A stretch of 15,607 nucleotides of DNA from positions 1-15,607 of the forward strand of contig CBIFWW010000079.1 of the NCBI GenBank assembly GCA_966186435.1, read 5' to 3'. Positions within the stretch are counted from its first letter, which is position 1. The number at the start of each line of letters is the position of its first letter. The position numbers and the translations under genes are program-made. Source of the DNA: CBIFWW01 sp966186435. Its GTDB lineage: Bacteria > Pseudomonadota > Gammaproteobacteria > Enterobacterales > Enterobacteriaceae. Shown one piece after another: positions 5,973 through 13,596 of this stretch. The notes below the pieces were generated by a model, which was not told the DNA's origin, ran no database searches, and saw only the letters and a list, made by a program, of their open reading frames with translations.

Positions 5973-6632
5973 ATGACGCAGGATGAATTGAAAAAAGCCG
6001 TAGGTTGGGCCGCCCTTCAGTATGTACAGCCCGGCACCATCGTAGGCGTAGGTACTGGCTCTACCGCCGCGCACTTTATCGACGCACTTGGCACTATCAA
6101 GCACCAGATCGACGGGGCAATATCCAGCTCTGAAGCCTCCACCGAAAAACTAAAAAGCCTCGGCATTCCGGTATTCGACCTGAACGAAGTAGACTCCCTG
6201 GATATTTATGTCGACGGGGCCGATGAAATCAACGACCAGATGCAGATGATCAAAGGCGGCGGTGCGGCACTGACCCGTGAGAAAATCATTGCTTCCGTGG
6301 CTAAGAAGTTTATCTGTATTGCTGATTCTTCAAAGCAGGTGCCGATTCTCGGCACATTCCCTCTGCCAGTGGAAGTGATCCCGATGGCCCGTAGCTGCGT
6401 CGCGCGCCAGCTTGTTAAACTGGGCGGACGCCCGGAATACCGCCAGGGCGTACTAACGGATAACGGCAACGTGATCCTTGACGTTCATGGCATGGAAATC
6501 CTTGACCCGGTTGCCCTGGAGAATGCGATTAACGCTATTCCAGGCGTCGTCACGGTGGGGCTATTTGCCAACCGTGGGGCTGATGTGGCGCTCATCGGCA
6601 CTGCCGACGGTGTGAAAACCATCGTTAAGTAA
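5973..6632 (+). CDS. rpiA: Ribose-5-phosphate isomerase A
   Basis: Cytoplasmic enzyme that interconverts ribose 5-phosphate and ribulose 5-phosphate in the non-oxidative pentose phosphate pathway. The 219 residues equal E. coli RpiA in length and align without gaps. The phosphate-binding loop GVGTGSTAAHF is at about 25-35. The catalytic set D81, D84 (YVDGADE), K94 (IKGGGAAL) and E103 (TREK) is complete, as is the GGRPEYRQGV region. ATG at 5973 follows a weak AGGCAATG-type ribosome site. It is transcribed away from argP and is followed by a stem-loop and then serA in the same direction, but serA has its own promoter region. Confidence 0.98.
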   Translation: MTQDELKKAVGWAALQYVQPGTIVGVGTGSTAAHFIDALGTIKHQIDGAISSSEASTEKLKSLGIPVFDLNEVDSLDIYVDGADEINDQMQMIKGGGAALTREKIIASVAKKFICIADSSKQVPILGTFPLPVEVIPMARSCVARQLVKLGGRPEYRQGVLTDNGNVILDVHGMEILDPVALENAINAIPGVVTVGLFANRGADVALIGTADGVKTIVK

Positions 6633-6640
6633 TCGCTTAC

Positions 6641-6676
6641 TGGGCCGACATAAAACCACAAATTTATATCGGCCCA
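6641..6676 (+). terminator. Probable rpiA terminator stem-loop
   Basis: TGGGCCGACATAAA (6641-6654) pairs with TTTATATCGGCCCA (6663-6676) with one mismatch in 14 positions and an 8-nt loop. It begins 8 nt after the rpiA stop. Only AATTTA follows, so the T-tract is poor and termination may be partial. Confidence 0.6.
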
Positions 6677-6681
6677 AATTT

Positions 6682-6697
6682 AGTGACATATGTCACA
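6682..6697. promoter_or_regulatory. CRP-like site upstream of serA
   Basis: AGTGA-CATATG-TCACA matches the CRP consensus TGTGA-N6-TCACA at 9 of 10 core positions and is nearly symmetric. In E. coli, serA has two promoters, and CRP and Lrp act on the upstream one. The site lies about 145 bp before the predicted proximal promoter, so it would serve an upstream promoter here as well. The other nearby gene, rpiA, ends before it. Confidence 0.5.
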
Positions 6698-6808
6698 TCA
6701 ATGCAATATCCCACGCAATCCTTTTATAAGAGCATCCACACCCAGCACTTTATTCCAAAAAACTACTCTGAATGATATTTGCTCATTTTAGTGACGCAAA
6801 CGTTCATA

Positions 6809-6836
6809 TTGCCGGAGAAAATATTTTTGATATGTT
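6809..6836 (+). promoter_or_regulatory. Likely proximal serA promoter
   Basis: TTGCCG (6809-6814) and TATGTT (6831-6836) are separated by 16 bp. The -10 is preceded by TGA, making an extended -10 of the TGn type. The predicted start near 6843 gives a leader of about 60 nt. A GC-rich hairpin (GGGCGG with CTGCCC) begins about there. Confidence 0.5.
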
Positions 6837-6904
6837 GAAAGCAGGGCGGCGTTTTTAGACTGCCCGGCACATCACTTCAGTTCAGCAACAGACAGGGTCG
6901 GGAC

Positions 6905-8143
6905 ATGCCAAGAGTATCACTGGAAAAAGACAAAATTAAATTCCTGCTGGTGGAAGGTGTTCACCAGAAGGCCATCGATAATCTGCGCGCCGCAGGTTAC
7001 TCCAACATTGAATTCCACAAAGGGGCGCTGGATAGCGATGAGCTGAAAACCGCCATTCGCGATGCCCACTTTATCGGTATCCGTTCCCGTACTCAGCTGA
7101 CTGAAGAGATCTTCGCCGCCGCTGAAAAACTGGTGGCCGTTGGCTGCTTCTGCATCGGCACCAACCAGGTCGATCTGGACGCCGCTGCCCGCCGTGGGGT
7201 GCCGGTGTTCAACGCCCCCTTCTCTAATACCCGTTCGGTAGCTGAACTGGTGCTGGGTGAGTTATTGCTGCTATTGCGTGGCGTGCCACAGGCAAATGCC
7301 CGCGCCCACCGGGGCGAATGGAACAAACAGGCCGTAGGCAGCTATGAAGCCCGTGGCAAAAAGCTGGGTATTATTGGCTACGGCCATATCGGTACTCAGC
7401 TTGGTATTCTGGCAGAATCTCTGGGGATGCACGTCTTCTTTTACGATATTGAAAACAAGCTCCCGCTGGGTAACGCTACCCAGGTTCAGCATCTGTCTGA
7501 CTTGCTCAATATGAGCGACGTGGTCACGCTGCACGTGCCGGAGAACGCCTCCACCAAAAATATGATTGCGGCGGAAGAACTGCGTTTGATGAAGCCCGGC
7601 GCGCTGCTAATCAACGCCTCGCGCGGCACGGTGGTGGATATCCCAGCCCTATGTGATTCTCTGGCAAGCAAGCATCTGGCCGGAGCCGCCATCGACGTGT
7701 TCCCGACGGAACCTGCCACCAACAGCGATCCGTTTAACTCCCCGCTGTGTGAGTTCGACAATGTGTTGCTGACGCCCCATATCGGGGGGTCTACCCAGGA
7801 AGCGCAGGAGAATATCGGCCTTGAAGTCGCCGGTAAGATGGCCAAGTATTCGGATAACGGTTCAACCTTGTCTGCGGTCAACTTCCCAGAAGTGTCCCTG
7901 CCATTGCACGGTGGCACCACCAGCCGTTTGCTGCATATCCATGAAAACCGTCCAGGTGTATTGACGTCAATTAACCAGATTTTTGCTCAGCAAGGGATTA
8001 ACATCGCCGCTCAGTTCCTGCAAACCAGCGCGACGCTAGGCTATGTGGTGATTGATATTGATGCGCCGGAAGAGGCGGCCCATAAGGCACTACAGGATAT
8101 GAAAGCCATTCCGGGTACCGTTCGCGCCCGTATGCTTTACTAA
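6905..8143 (+). CDS. serA: D-3-phosphoglycerate dehydrogenase SerA
   Basis: NAD-dependent cytoplasmic enzyme that oxidises 3-phosphoglycerate to 3-phosphohydroxypyruvate, the first step of serine synthesis. The 412 residues align with E. coli SerA (410) without gaps until a two-residue insertion near 338 (HGGTTSRLL), in the linker before the ACT domain. The Rossmann motif GYGHIG is at 158-163. Catalytic R240, E269 and H292 are present (INASRGT, FPTEP, TPHIGG). In the C-terminal ACT domain, H346, N348 and N366 correspond to the E. coli serine-binding residues H344, N346 and N364, so feedback inhibition by serine should be kept. ATG at 6905 follows AGGGTCGGG. A strong terminator follows, facing the convergent dkgA. 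Confidence 0.98.
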   Translation: MPRVSLEKDKIKFLLVEGVHQKAIDNLRAAGYSNIEFHKGALDSDELKTAIRDAHFIGIRSRTQLTEEIFAAAEKLVAVGCFCIGTNQVDLDAAARRGVPVFNAPFSNTRSVAELVLGELLLLLRGVPQANARAHRGEWNKQAVGSYEARGKKLGIIGYGHIGTQLGILAESLGMHVFFYDIENKLPLGNATQVQHLSDLLNMSDVVTLHVPENASTKNMIAAEELRLMKPGALLINASRGTVVDIPALCDSLASKHLAGAAIDVFPTEPATNSDPFNSPLCEFDNVLLTPHIGGSTQEAQENIGLEVAGKMAKYSDNGSTLSAVNFPEVSLPLHGGTTSRLLHIHENRPGVLTSINQIFAQQGINIAAQFLQTSATLGYVVIDIDAPEEAAHKALQDMKAIPGTVRARMLY

Positions 8144-8161
8144 GCCGAAGAAAAAACAATC

Positions 8162-8188
8162 AAGCCCGGCGCGATGCCGGGCTTTTTT
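8162..8188 (+). terminator. Terminator of serA
   Basis: AAGCCCGGC (8162-8170) and GCCGGGCTT (8176-8184) form a perfect 9-bp stem with loop GCGAT and six T (8183-8188). It lies between the convergent serA and dkgA stops. The minus strand has an A-flanked stem and a nearby T-tract (complement of 8152-8157), so it may act in both directions. Confidence 0.95.
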
Positions 8189-8193
8189 GGCCG

Positions 8194-9024
8194 TTATAAA
8201 CCGGTAAACGTATCAGGATCTGGCCCCAGTCGGGTACCGTTATCCAGTTTGGCTATTTCGCCTAATTCGTCTTTTTCCAGCCGGAAATCCCACACCCGGA
8301 AGTTCTCTTCAATACGTGTTGCAGTAACGGATTTGGGGATGGTCACCAAACCACTATCAAGGTGCCAGCGGATCACGATTTGTGCCGGGGTCTTGCCATA
8401 TTTTTCTGCCAGCTTACGAATAATCGGCTGATCGAATACTCCCTTACCCCCCTGGGCCAGCGGGCTCCAGGATTCAGTCTGGATCTTGTGGGTGGCATTC
8501 CAGGCATGGAGTTGCCGTTGCTGCATTAGGGGGTGAAGCTCGATTTGGTTGATCGCCGGGGCCACGCTGGTTTCATCAATCAGCCTTTGCAAGTGATTCA
8601 CGTGAAAGTTGCATACCCCAATGCTGGTGGCTAACCCCTGTTTCTGAATATCAATCAGGGATTTCCAGGCTTCCACAAAGTGGTCTTTTTCCGGGACCGG
8701 CCAATGCATCAAATAGAGATCCACCCGGTCGAGTTTAAGTTTTTCGAGGCTTTCTTCGATAGCTTGATGGGCGCGCTGTTGGTCAGCGTTCCACAATTTG
8801 GTGGTGATAAACAGGTCATCGCGGTGGATACCCGCCGTACTTAAGGCCTGGCCAACGCCATCCTCATTCTTATACGCGGCAGCGGTATCGATAGAGCGGT
8901 AGCCCACTTCCAGGGCCTTATGAATCGCAGAAATCACTTCTTCGTTAGTGGCTTGCCAAACGCCTAACCCCAACTGGGGCATCACATTTCCGTCGTTAAG
9001 CTTAATTACGGTTGGATGTGACAT
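8194..9024 (-). CDS. dkgA: Aldo/keto reductase DkgA (YqhE), 2,5-diketo-D-gluconate reductase A / methylglyoxal reductase
   Basis: NADPH-dependent cytoplasmic reductase of the AKR5 type. It reduces 2,5-diketo-D-gluconate, methylglyoxal and other aldehydes. The 276 residues align with E. coli DkgA (275) and contain the catalytic tetrad D46, Y51, K76 and H107 (SIDTAAAYKNE, TTKLWN, LYLMHWPVP). The cofactor-binding segment IPKSVTATRIEENF near the C-terminus is also present. The start at 9024 was chosen by homology to MANPTVIKLQDGN and by a strong TAAGGAGG 5 nt upstream; the open frame runs further but lacks support. It is the second gene after yqhD on the minus strand, 121 bp downstream, as in E. 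coli, and is expected to be induced by aldehydes through YqhC. Confidence 0.96.
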   Translation of the reverse strand: MSHPTVIKLNDGNVMPQLGLGVWQATNEEVISAIHKALEVGYRSIDTAAAYKNEDGVGQALSTAGIHRDDLFITTKLWNADQQRAHQAIEESLEKLKLDRVDLYLMHWPVPEKDHFVEAWKSLIDIQKQGLATSIGVCNFHVNHLQRLIDETSVAPAINQIELHPLMQQRQLHAWNATHKIQTESWSPLAQGGKGVFDQPIIRKLAEKYGKTPAQIVIRWHLDSGLVTIPKSVTATRIEENFRVWDFRLEKDELGEIAKLDNGTRLGPDPDTFTGL

Positions 9025-9047
9025 ATATTCCTCCTTAATAGCGTGGG

Positions 9048-9077
9048 TACCTCTCCGATCAGGCGATCGGAGAGGTA
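9048..9077 (-). other. Intercistronic hairpin between yqhD and dkgA
   Basis: TACCTCTCCGATC (9048-9060) and GATCGGAGAGGTA (9065-9077) form a perfect 13-bp stem with a 4-nt loop. There is no T-run in the direction of transcription. It would sit in the yqhD-dkgA transcript just before the dkgA Shine-Dalgarno, where it could stabilise the yqhD message, attenuate, or mark processing. Confidence 0.8.
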
Positions 9078-9101
9078 TATACGGCTGGATTAAGTGTGGA
9101 C

Positions 9102-9121
9102 TATACCCGTCATACTTCAAG
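9102..9121. repeat. Fragment resembling a dispersed enterobacterial intergenic repeat
   Basis: TATACCCGTCATACTTCAAG is a sequence I recall as a recurring intergenic motif in Yersinia and Serratia genomes, usually continuing TTGCA. Here it continues CTTATAG, so it is a partial or decayed copy just downstream of the yqhD stop. It occurs once in this window, so its repeated nature rests on memory only. Confidence 0.4.
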
Positions 9122-9145
9122 CTTATAGCCTGGCCTGACTCAACC

Positions 9146-10309
9146 TTAGCGGGCTGCTTCGTAGATGCGGCGGCTTGCATCGATAGTGATGTCGCCACGT
9201 TCACCCAGCTGGGTCATACCGTGCTCTTCTAATTTTGCTAACAAAGCAGGGATGGTGCTGCCATCCAGGCCGTAGCCGGACAGAGAGGTTTTCACACCCA
9301 TGGCTTCGAAGAAATCACGGGTGGCGTTAATGGCCCCATCAATACGTGCGTTCTCGTCACCCGTGGTGATGTTCCACACGCGCTCGGCATATTGCAGCAG
9401 TTTGTCGTGTTTCTCGGCGCGTTTTTCATTCATCAGCGCAGGCAGTACCACCGCCAGAGTCTGAGCATGATCCAGGCCATGCATAGCGGTCAGTTCGTGG
9501 CCCAGCATATGGGTGGCCCAGTCCTGAGGCACCCCGGCACCAATCAGGCCGTTCAGCGCCATAGTAGCAGCCCACATTACGTTGGCACGCACATCGTAGT
9601 TTTCCGGATCAGTCAGCGCTTTCGGGCCGTCTTCAACCAGCGTCAACAGGATGCCTTCAGCAAAACGGTCTTGCACTTTGGCATTGACCGGGTAGGTCAG
9701 GTACTGCTCGATGGTGTGAACAAAGGCGTCCACCACACCGTTTGCCACCTGACGCGGTGGCAGGGTGTAGGTGTAAACTGGGTCCAGCACGGCAAACACT
9801 GGCTGAACAAACGGGGAGTGGAAGGCCTGTTTGTCACCGGTGGCGCGGCGGGAGATCACCGCACCTTTATTGGATTCTGAACCGGTGGCTGGCAAGGTCA
9901 GTACCGAACCCATAGGGATGGCGCTTTTGATTTCACTGCCGGTGGTTTGCAGGATGTGCCATGGGTCTAAATCCCGCGGATAGTGAGCTGCCGCCGCGAT
10001 AAATTTGGTGCCATCCAGTACCGAACCACCGCCCACTGCCAGCAGGAAGGTGATGCCTTTGGCACGGACGATTTCAACGGCTTTCATCAGGGTTTCGTAA
10101 GCGGGGTTTGGCTCGATACCGCCAAACTCTTCAACATCCATATCTTTCAGGGCGCTGTAAACCTGATCCAGAACGCCGGTTTTCTTCACGCTGCCGCCGC
10201 CATAGGTAATCAGGACTTTAGCGTCAGCGGGGATTTGTTCGCGCAGGTCAGCGATGGCGCCTTTACCAAACAGGATTCGGGTGGGTGTGTACAGATTAAA
10301 ATTGTTCAT
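9146..10309 (-). CDS. yqhD: NADPH-dependent aldehyde reductase / alcohol dehydrogenase YqhD
   Basis: Cytoplasmic iron-type alcohol dehydrogenase that reduces aldehydes, including lipid-peroxidation products, furfural and glyoxal, with NADPH. The 387 residues equal E. coli YqhD and align without gaps. The nucleotide-binding motif is GGGSVLDG (93-100). The metal ligands D194, H198, H267 and H281 are all present (NGVVDAFVH, WATHMLGHE, HGLDH). The start at 10309 matches MNNFNLHTPTRILFG of E. coli and has GGGGAAGG just upstream; the 21-codon open extension has no homology. It leads an operon with dkgA and is divergent from its activator gene yqhC. Confidence 0.97.
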   Translation of the reverse strand: MNNFNLYTPTRILFGKGAIADLREQIPADAKVLITYGGGSVKKTGVLDQVYSALKDMDVEEFGGIEPNPAYETLMKAVEIVRAKGITFLLAVGGGSVLDGTKFIAAAAHYPRDLDPWHILQTTGSEIKSAIPMGSVLTLPATGSESNKGAVISRRATGDKQAFHSPFVQPVFAVLDPVYTYTLPPRQVANGVVDAFVHTIEQYLTYPVNAKVQDRFAEGILLTLVEDGPKALTDPENYDVRANVMWAATMALNGLIGAGVPQDWATHMLGHELTAMHGLDHAQTLAVVLPALMNEKRAEKHDKLLQYAERVWNITTGDENARIDGAINATRDFFEAMGVKTSLSGYGLDGSTIPALLAKLEEHGMTQLGERGDITIDASRRIYEAAR

Positions 10310-10341
10310 ATTGCCTTCCCCATTGGGTGAGTAGATGTGGC

Positions 10342-10350
10342 TATATACCA
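10342..10350 (-). promoter_or_regulatory. Extended -10 of the yqhD promoter
   Basis: On the minus strand, TGGTATATA gives an extended -10 element (TG at 10350-10349, TATATA at 10347-10342). No recognisable -35 lies 16-18 bp upstream, where GTGGCC occurs, as expected for a promoter that needs an AraC-type activator. An inverted pair, TGTGGC (10336-10341) and GCCACA (10366-10371), brackets it. Confidence 0.4.
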
Positions 10351-10415
10351 GTGGGATATATTCTGGCCACAAAGGGGAGAGGTCTCAATGCATATTCCTG
10401 CCAATGTATTGCCTA

Positions 10416-10437
10416 TTTCTCCACAGCACTGGAGAAA
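10416..10437. promoter_or_regulatory. Palindrome in the yqhD/yqhC divergent region, possible YqhC operator
   Basis: TTTCTCCA (10416-10423) and TGGAGAAA (10430-10437) are exact inverted repeats separated by 6 bp. The site is about 70 bp upstream of the yqhD -10 element and about 55 bp before the yqhC start. YqhC is known to activate yqhD in E. coli. Assigning this dyad to it is inference. Confidence 0.4.
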
Positions 10438-10490
10438 GCGAGTATTTTTAGCCACACTAAATGCCAGTAAATACCTTAAAGGGCCAGAAA

Positions 10491-11414
10491 ATGATCACGC
10501 GTGATAAGATTTGCCAGCGCTTAAGCGAGCGCGTTATCTCGCTGATTAACAATAAAGAACGTGTTGAATCCCACTTGCCCAATGTGCGCCTGTTATATGC
10601 CACCCAGCCCTGTAAACGCAATCCGGTAATGTATGAGCCGGGTATTGTGTTTCTCTTTTCCGGCAGTAAAACCGGTTTTATTAATGAGCGGAAATTTAGC
10701 TACGATGCCAGGGAATATCTGCTGCTCACGGTGCCACTGCCCTTCGAGTGCGAAACCGTCGCTACAATGGAAAACCCGCTGACGGGGATGCGGATCAATA
10801 TTGATATCGTCCAGCTCCAGGATCTGCTGATGGATATTGGTGAAGATGAACGCTTCCAGCCCCGGGTATCTTCCAGCGCCATTCATACCTCCCAACTCAC
10901 CGAAGATATCCTTTGCGCCATGGAGCGCCTGCTGGATGTGCTGGATAAACCGCTGGATGCGCGCATTTTGGGGAACCAAATTATCCGCGAGATCCTCTAT
11001 TACGTGCTGATGGGGCCATTTGGCGGGGCGCTGCTGGCGGCGGTGAGCCGCCAAACTCATTTCAGCCTGATCTCCAGGGTTTTACGGCGCATAGAAACCC
11101 AATACACCGAGAACCTCAGCGTGGATCAGCTGGCGGCAGAGGCCAATATGAGCGTGTCTGCTTTCCACCATAATTTTAAATCGGTCACCAGCACCTCGCC
11201 GTTGCAGTATTTGAAGAATTACCGGCTGCATAAGGCGCGGATGATGATGCTCCATGACGGGATGCGCGCCAACGCAGCGGCCATGCGGGTGGGCTATGAA
11301 AGCGCCTCGCAATTTAGCCGGGAGTTTAAACGCTACTTTGGGTTGACCCCGGGGGAAGATGTGGCGCGGATGCGGGAAATGCAGATAACGGCGCCGGGGC
11401 CAGGCACCGTTTAA
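10491..11414 (+). CDS. yqhC: AraC-family activator YqhC of the aldehyde reductase genes
   Basis: Cytoplasmic transcription factor that in E. coli turns on yqhD and dkgA in response to aldehydes such as glyoxal. The product has 307 residues from this start. An AraC-type N-terminal sensing domain spans about 30-190 (MYEPGIVFLFSG, REYLLLTVPLPFECETVA). The C-terminal double helix-turn-helix spans about 205-295 (LSVDQLAAEANMSVSAFHHN, YLKNYRLHKARMMML, AAAMRVGYESASQFSREFKRYFG). The start is ambiguous. ATG at 10461 is in frame but lacks a ribosome site, whereas ATG at 10491 follows AAAGGGCCAGAAA and aligns with the E. coli segment MKREEICRLL, so it is preferred. The gene is divergent from yqhD and its stop is 1 bp from the convergent yghB stop. 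Confidence 0.93.
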   Translation: MITRDKICQRLSERVISLINNKERVESHLPNVRLLYATQPCKRNPVMYEPGIVFLFSGSKTGFINERKFSYDAREYLLLTVPLPFECETVATMENPLTGMRINIDIVQLQDLLMDIGEDERFQPRVSSSAIHTSQLTEDILCAMERLLDVLDKPLDARILGNQIIREILYYVLMGPFGGALLAAVSRQTHFSLISRVLRRIETQYTENLSVDQLAAEANMSVSAFHHNFKSVTSTSPLQYLKNYRLHKARMMMLHDGMRANAAAMRVGYESASQFSREFKRYFGLTPGEDVARMREMQITAPGPGTV

Positions 11415-11415
11415 A

Positions 11416-12072
11416 TCAAGCGCTGACGCGTTTGCGGATCACCATCACCAGGGCGCCGCAAAGGCCCACTACCAGCAGGAAAATCGGCAGGACCATCAGG
11501 AAGGTCATTACTTGATCTTCGTGGCGTTTCACAAAAGGAATCATGCCCAGGGCATAGCCGAAGCCGGTGATCACGCCCACCCACAGCAGCCCACTGAGCC
11601 AGTTGAATATCTGGAAGCGGCGGTTGGATAGCCCAGAAATCCCGGCGATGGTTGGCAGCAGAGTGCGGATAAAGGCCAGGAAGCGCCCGGTGAGCAAGGC
11701 CATGAGGCCGTGCTTATCAAACATAAAGGTGGCCCGTTGGTGATACTGAGGGGGGAGCTGAGATAGCCAGCCTTTCACTATGCGGGTGTTGCCCAGCCAG
11801 CGGCCCTGAAGATAGCTCAGCCAGCAACCAAGACTGGCGGCAATGGTCAGGATCGAGAGAGTGGGAATGAAATCCATTACCCCACGGGCAACCAGCGCCC
11901 CGGCGAGGATCAGCAAGCTATCCCCCGGTAAAAATGAAGCGGGTAACAGGCCGTTTTCCAGGAACAGGGTAGCAAACATGACGCAGTAAACAATGCCGAC
12001 GATATGAGGGTCTGCCAGCGCGGCAAAGTCTTGATGCCAGAGGGCGGGAACGATTTCTTGAATAACAGCCAT
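11416..12072 (-). CDS. yghB: DedA-family membrane protein YghB
   Basis: Polytopic inner-membrane protein of the DedA (SNARE-associated/VTT) superfamily. In E. coli, YghB and YqjA are redundantly needed for normal cell division, envelope homeostasis and drug resistance. The 218 residues (E. coli 219) keep E39 and D51 (FLENGLLPASFLPGDSLL) and R130 and R136 (TGRFLAFIRTLLPTIAG), reported as essential in this family. Hydrophobic segments are at about 23-43, 52-66, 70-88, 150-178 and 190-212. ATG at 12072 has AGGA 9 nt upstream. It lies 131 bp downstream of metC on the same strand, the E. coli arrangement. Its tail meets yqhC with no visible terminator between them. Confidence 0.95.
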   Translation of the reverse strand: MAVIQEIVPALWHQDFAALADPHIVGIVYCVMFATLFLENGLLPASFLPGDSLLILAGALVARGVMDFIPTLSILTIAASLGCWLSYLQGRWLGNTRIVKGWLSQLPPQYHQRATFMFDKHGLMALLTGRFLAFIRTLLPTIAGISGLSNRRFQIFNWLSGLLWVGVITGFGYALGMIPFVKRHEDQVMTFLMVLPIFLLVVGLCGALVMVIRKRVSA

Positions 12073-12120
12073 GGGGTAGTCCTGTGGAACAGCGTAATCT
12101 GCCTATTGTAACGTGATTCT

Positions 12121-12144
12121 GCCTGGGACGCCTCGATCCCAGGC
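12121..12144 (-). other. Stem-loop between metC and yghB
   Basis: GCCTGGGA (12121-12128) and TCCCAGGC (12137-12144) form a perfect 8-bp stem with an 8-nt loop, about 60 nt after the metC stop. No T-run follows on the minus strand, so it is a weak or Rho-assisted terminator at most. Confidence 0.5.
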
Positions 12145-12203
12145 TCTACTTACGCATACTTTCTGAGCAAAGCTGTCCTGCCAGGTGTCCACCGTTGGCA
12201 ACT

Positions 12204-13391
12204 TTAACCGATACGCGCCAACCCTGCTGATAAATCTTCGATTAAGTCATCAACATTTTCTAAACCGATATGTAGCCGCACCAGCGTCCCTTCCAGCTGT
12301 TGCTGGCTCCCCGGGCGGATGGCGGCAATTTCTTCTGGCTGATTAGCCAAGATTAATGACTCAAATCCTCCCCAGGAATAGGCCATGCTAAACAGGCTAA
12401 AGTTATCGAGGAACTGGCTGAACTGGCTATCACTCAAGCGGGTTTTTAATACAAATGAGAACAGGCCGCTACAGCCGCTAAAATCCCGTTTCCAGAATTC
12501 ATGGCCAGGGCTACCAGGCAATGCCGGATGGTTTACTCGCGCCACTTGGGGTTGTTGTGCCAGCCACTCGGCCACTTTGATACTGCTTTCCTGATGCTGA
12601 CGCAGGCGCACCGCCAGCGTGCGCAGGCCCCGGCTGGTAACATAGGCGGTATCGGCATCGGCCATCTGGCCCATCAGGTAAGCGTTCTCACGCAATTGCT
12701 CCCAGCAGCGTTCATTAGCCACGGCGGTGCCAATCATGGCATCAGAATGGCCCACCAGATATTTGGTCCCGGCCTGAATGGAAATATCAATGCCGTGCTC
12801 CAGCGCCTTAAACAGGATCCCGGCAGCCCAGGTGTTATCCATCATAATGATGGCCTCTGGCGCTTTCTGGCGTACCGCCTTGACGATGGCCGGGATATCG
12901 TGGATTTCCATCGTGATAGAGCCAGGGGATTCAAGAAACACCACCCGGGTCTTAGCTGTCACGCTGTCAGCGATAGCGGCCCCAATCAGCGGATCGAACC
13001 AGCGGGTGGCCACCCCCAGTTTGGCGAGAATTTTGGTGCAAAAATCCTGGGTTGGTTCATAGGCGGTATGAGTCAGTAATACCTCATCCCCTTGCTCGAC
13101 AAAGGCCAGAATACTGTTCGCCACTGCGGCGGCACCACAGGGGAATAGAGCACATCCCGCGCCCCCTTCCAGTTGGCACATGGCTTCTTGCAAAGAGAAA
13201 TGGGTTAAGGTGCCACGGCGGCCATAAAAGAGTTCACCACTGGCCCGCCCGGCGGTGGCTTGGCGTTTGGCCGCCACTGAATCAAAGACCAGAGAAGAAG
13301 CCCGCTGGATCACGCTGTTAACTGAACCCTGAGTAAATTTTTTCTCCCGTCCGGCATTAATTAGGGTGGTTTCAATATGTTTTGGCGCCAT
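12204..13391 (-). CDS. metC: Cystathionine beta-lyase MetC
   Basis: PLP-dependent cytoplasmic enzyme that splits cystathionine into homocysteine, pyruvate and ammonia, the penultimate step of methionine synthesis. The 395 residues equal E. coli MetC. Active-site residues are in register: Y56 and R58 (LFYGRRG), Y111 (TAYEPTQ), D185 (MMDNTWAAG) and the PLP lysine K210 (AGTKYLVGHSD). The C-terminal domain keeps SMAYSWGGFESL and VRLHIGLEN. ATG at 13391 has GGAG 8 nt upstream. It is divergent from exbB. Two tandem MetJ boxes lie between its promoter and start, so repression by MetJ with S-adenosylmethionine is likely. Confidence 0.97.
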   Translation of the reverse strand: MAPKHIETTLINAGREKKFTQGSVNSVIQRASSLVFDSVAAKRQATAGRASGELFYGRRGTLTHFSLQEAMCQLEGGAGCALFPCGAAAVANSILAFVEQGDEVLLTHTAYEPTQDFCTKILAKLGVATRWFDPLIGAAIADSVTAKTRVVFLESPGSITMEIHDIPAIVKAVRQKAPEAIIMMDNTWAAGILFKALEHGIDISIQAGTKYLVGHSDAMIGTAVANERCWEQLRENAYLMGQMADADTAYVTSRGLRTLAVRLRQHQESSIKVAEWLAQQPQVARVNHPALPGSPGHEFWKRDFSGCSGLFSFVLKTRLSDSQFSQFLDNFSLFSMAYSWGGFESLILANQPEEIAAIRPGSQQQLEGTLVRLHIGLENVDDLIEDLSAGLARIG

Positions 13392-13407
13392 GGCCCACTC
13401 TCCGTGT

Positions 13408-13423
13408 ACACGTCTGGATGTCT
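13408..13423 (-). promoter_or_regulatory. Two tandem MetJ boxes upstream of metC
   Basis: Read on the minus strand, the sites are AGACATCC (13423-13416) followed directly by AGACGTGT (13415-13408). Compared with the met box AGACGTCT, they match 6 and 7 of 8 positions. MetJ binds cooperatively to tandem 8-bp boxes, and these start just after the predicted -10. Confidence 0.8.
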
Positions 13424-13424
13424 A

Positions 13425-13452
13425 AAAATAAACTACCATGGCTCTGTGGCAA
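13425..13452 (-). promoter_or_regulatory. Likely metC promoter
   Basis: On the minus strand TTGCCA (13452-13447) and TATTTT (13430-13425) are 16 bp apart. The met boxes begin 1 bp after the -10, so MetJ would cover the transcription start. Confidence 0.55.
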
Positions 13453-13567
13453 AGTAGAGCGCCAGAGACTATTCAGTCAGAGAATACTGATAATCCAGCA
13501 TCAGCGATTATTTACTGCGTAAGCGCAAGGAATTCAGGAGAAAAATAGTTCATTCTGCAAATACTAA

Positions 13568-13582
13568 TGAGAACTACTATCA
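13568..13582. promoter_or_regulatory. Fur box upstream of exbB
   Basis: TGAGAACTACTATCA fits the 7-1-7 Fur inverted-repeat consensus TGATAATnATTATCA at 11 of 14 informative positions. It lies about 15 bp before the extended -10 of exbB, in the -35 region, so iron-bound Fur would block RNA polymerase. Fur control of exbBD is established in enterobacteria. Confidence 0.75.
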
Positions 13583-13596
13583 ATTCGATGTTGTTT

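Noticed and set aside
9392..9880. Long plus-strand open frame opposite yqhD
   Set aside because: It is a shadow of the well-conserved yqhD codons on the other strand; its product resembles nothing.
10461..10490. Upstream ATG for yqhC
   Set aside because: There is no Shine-Dalgarno before it, whereas 10491 has one and fits the homologous start. It is mentioned as an alternative only.
12501..13079. 192-codon plus-strand open frame opposite metC
   Set aside because: It is fully antisense to conserved metC and has no independent ribosome site or homology.
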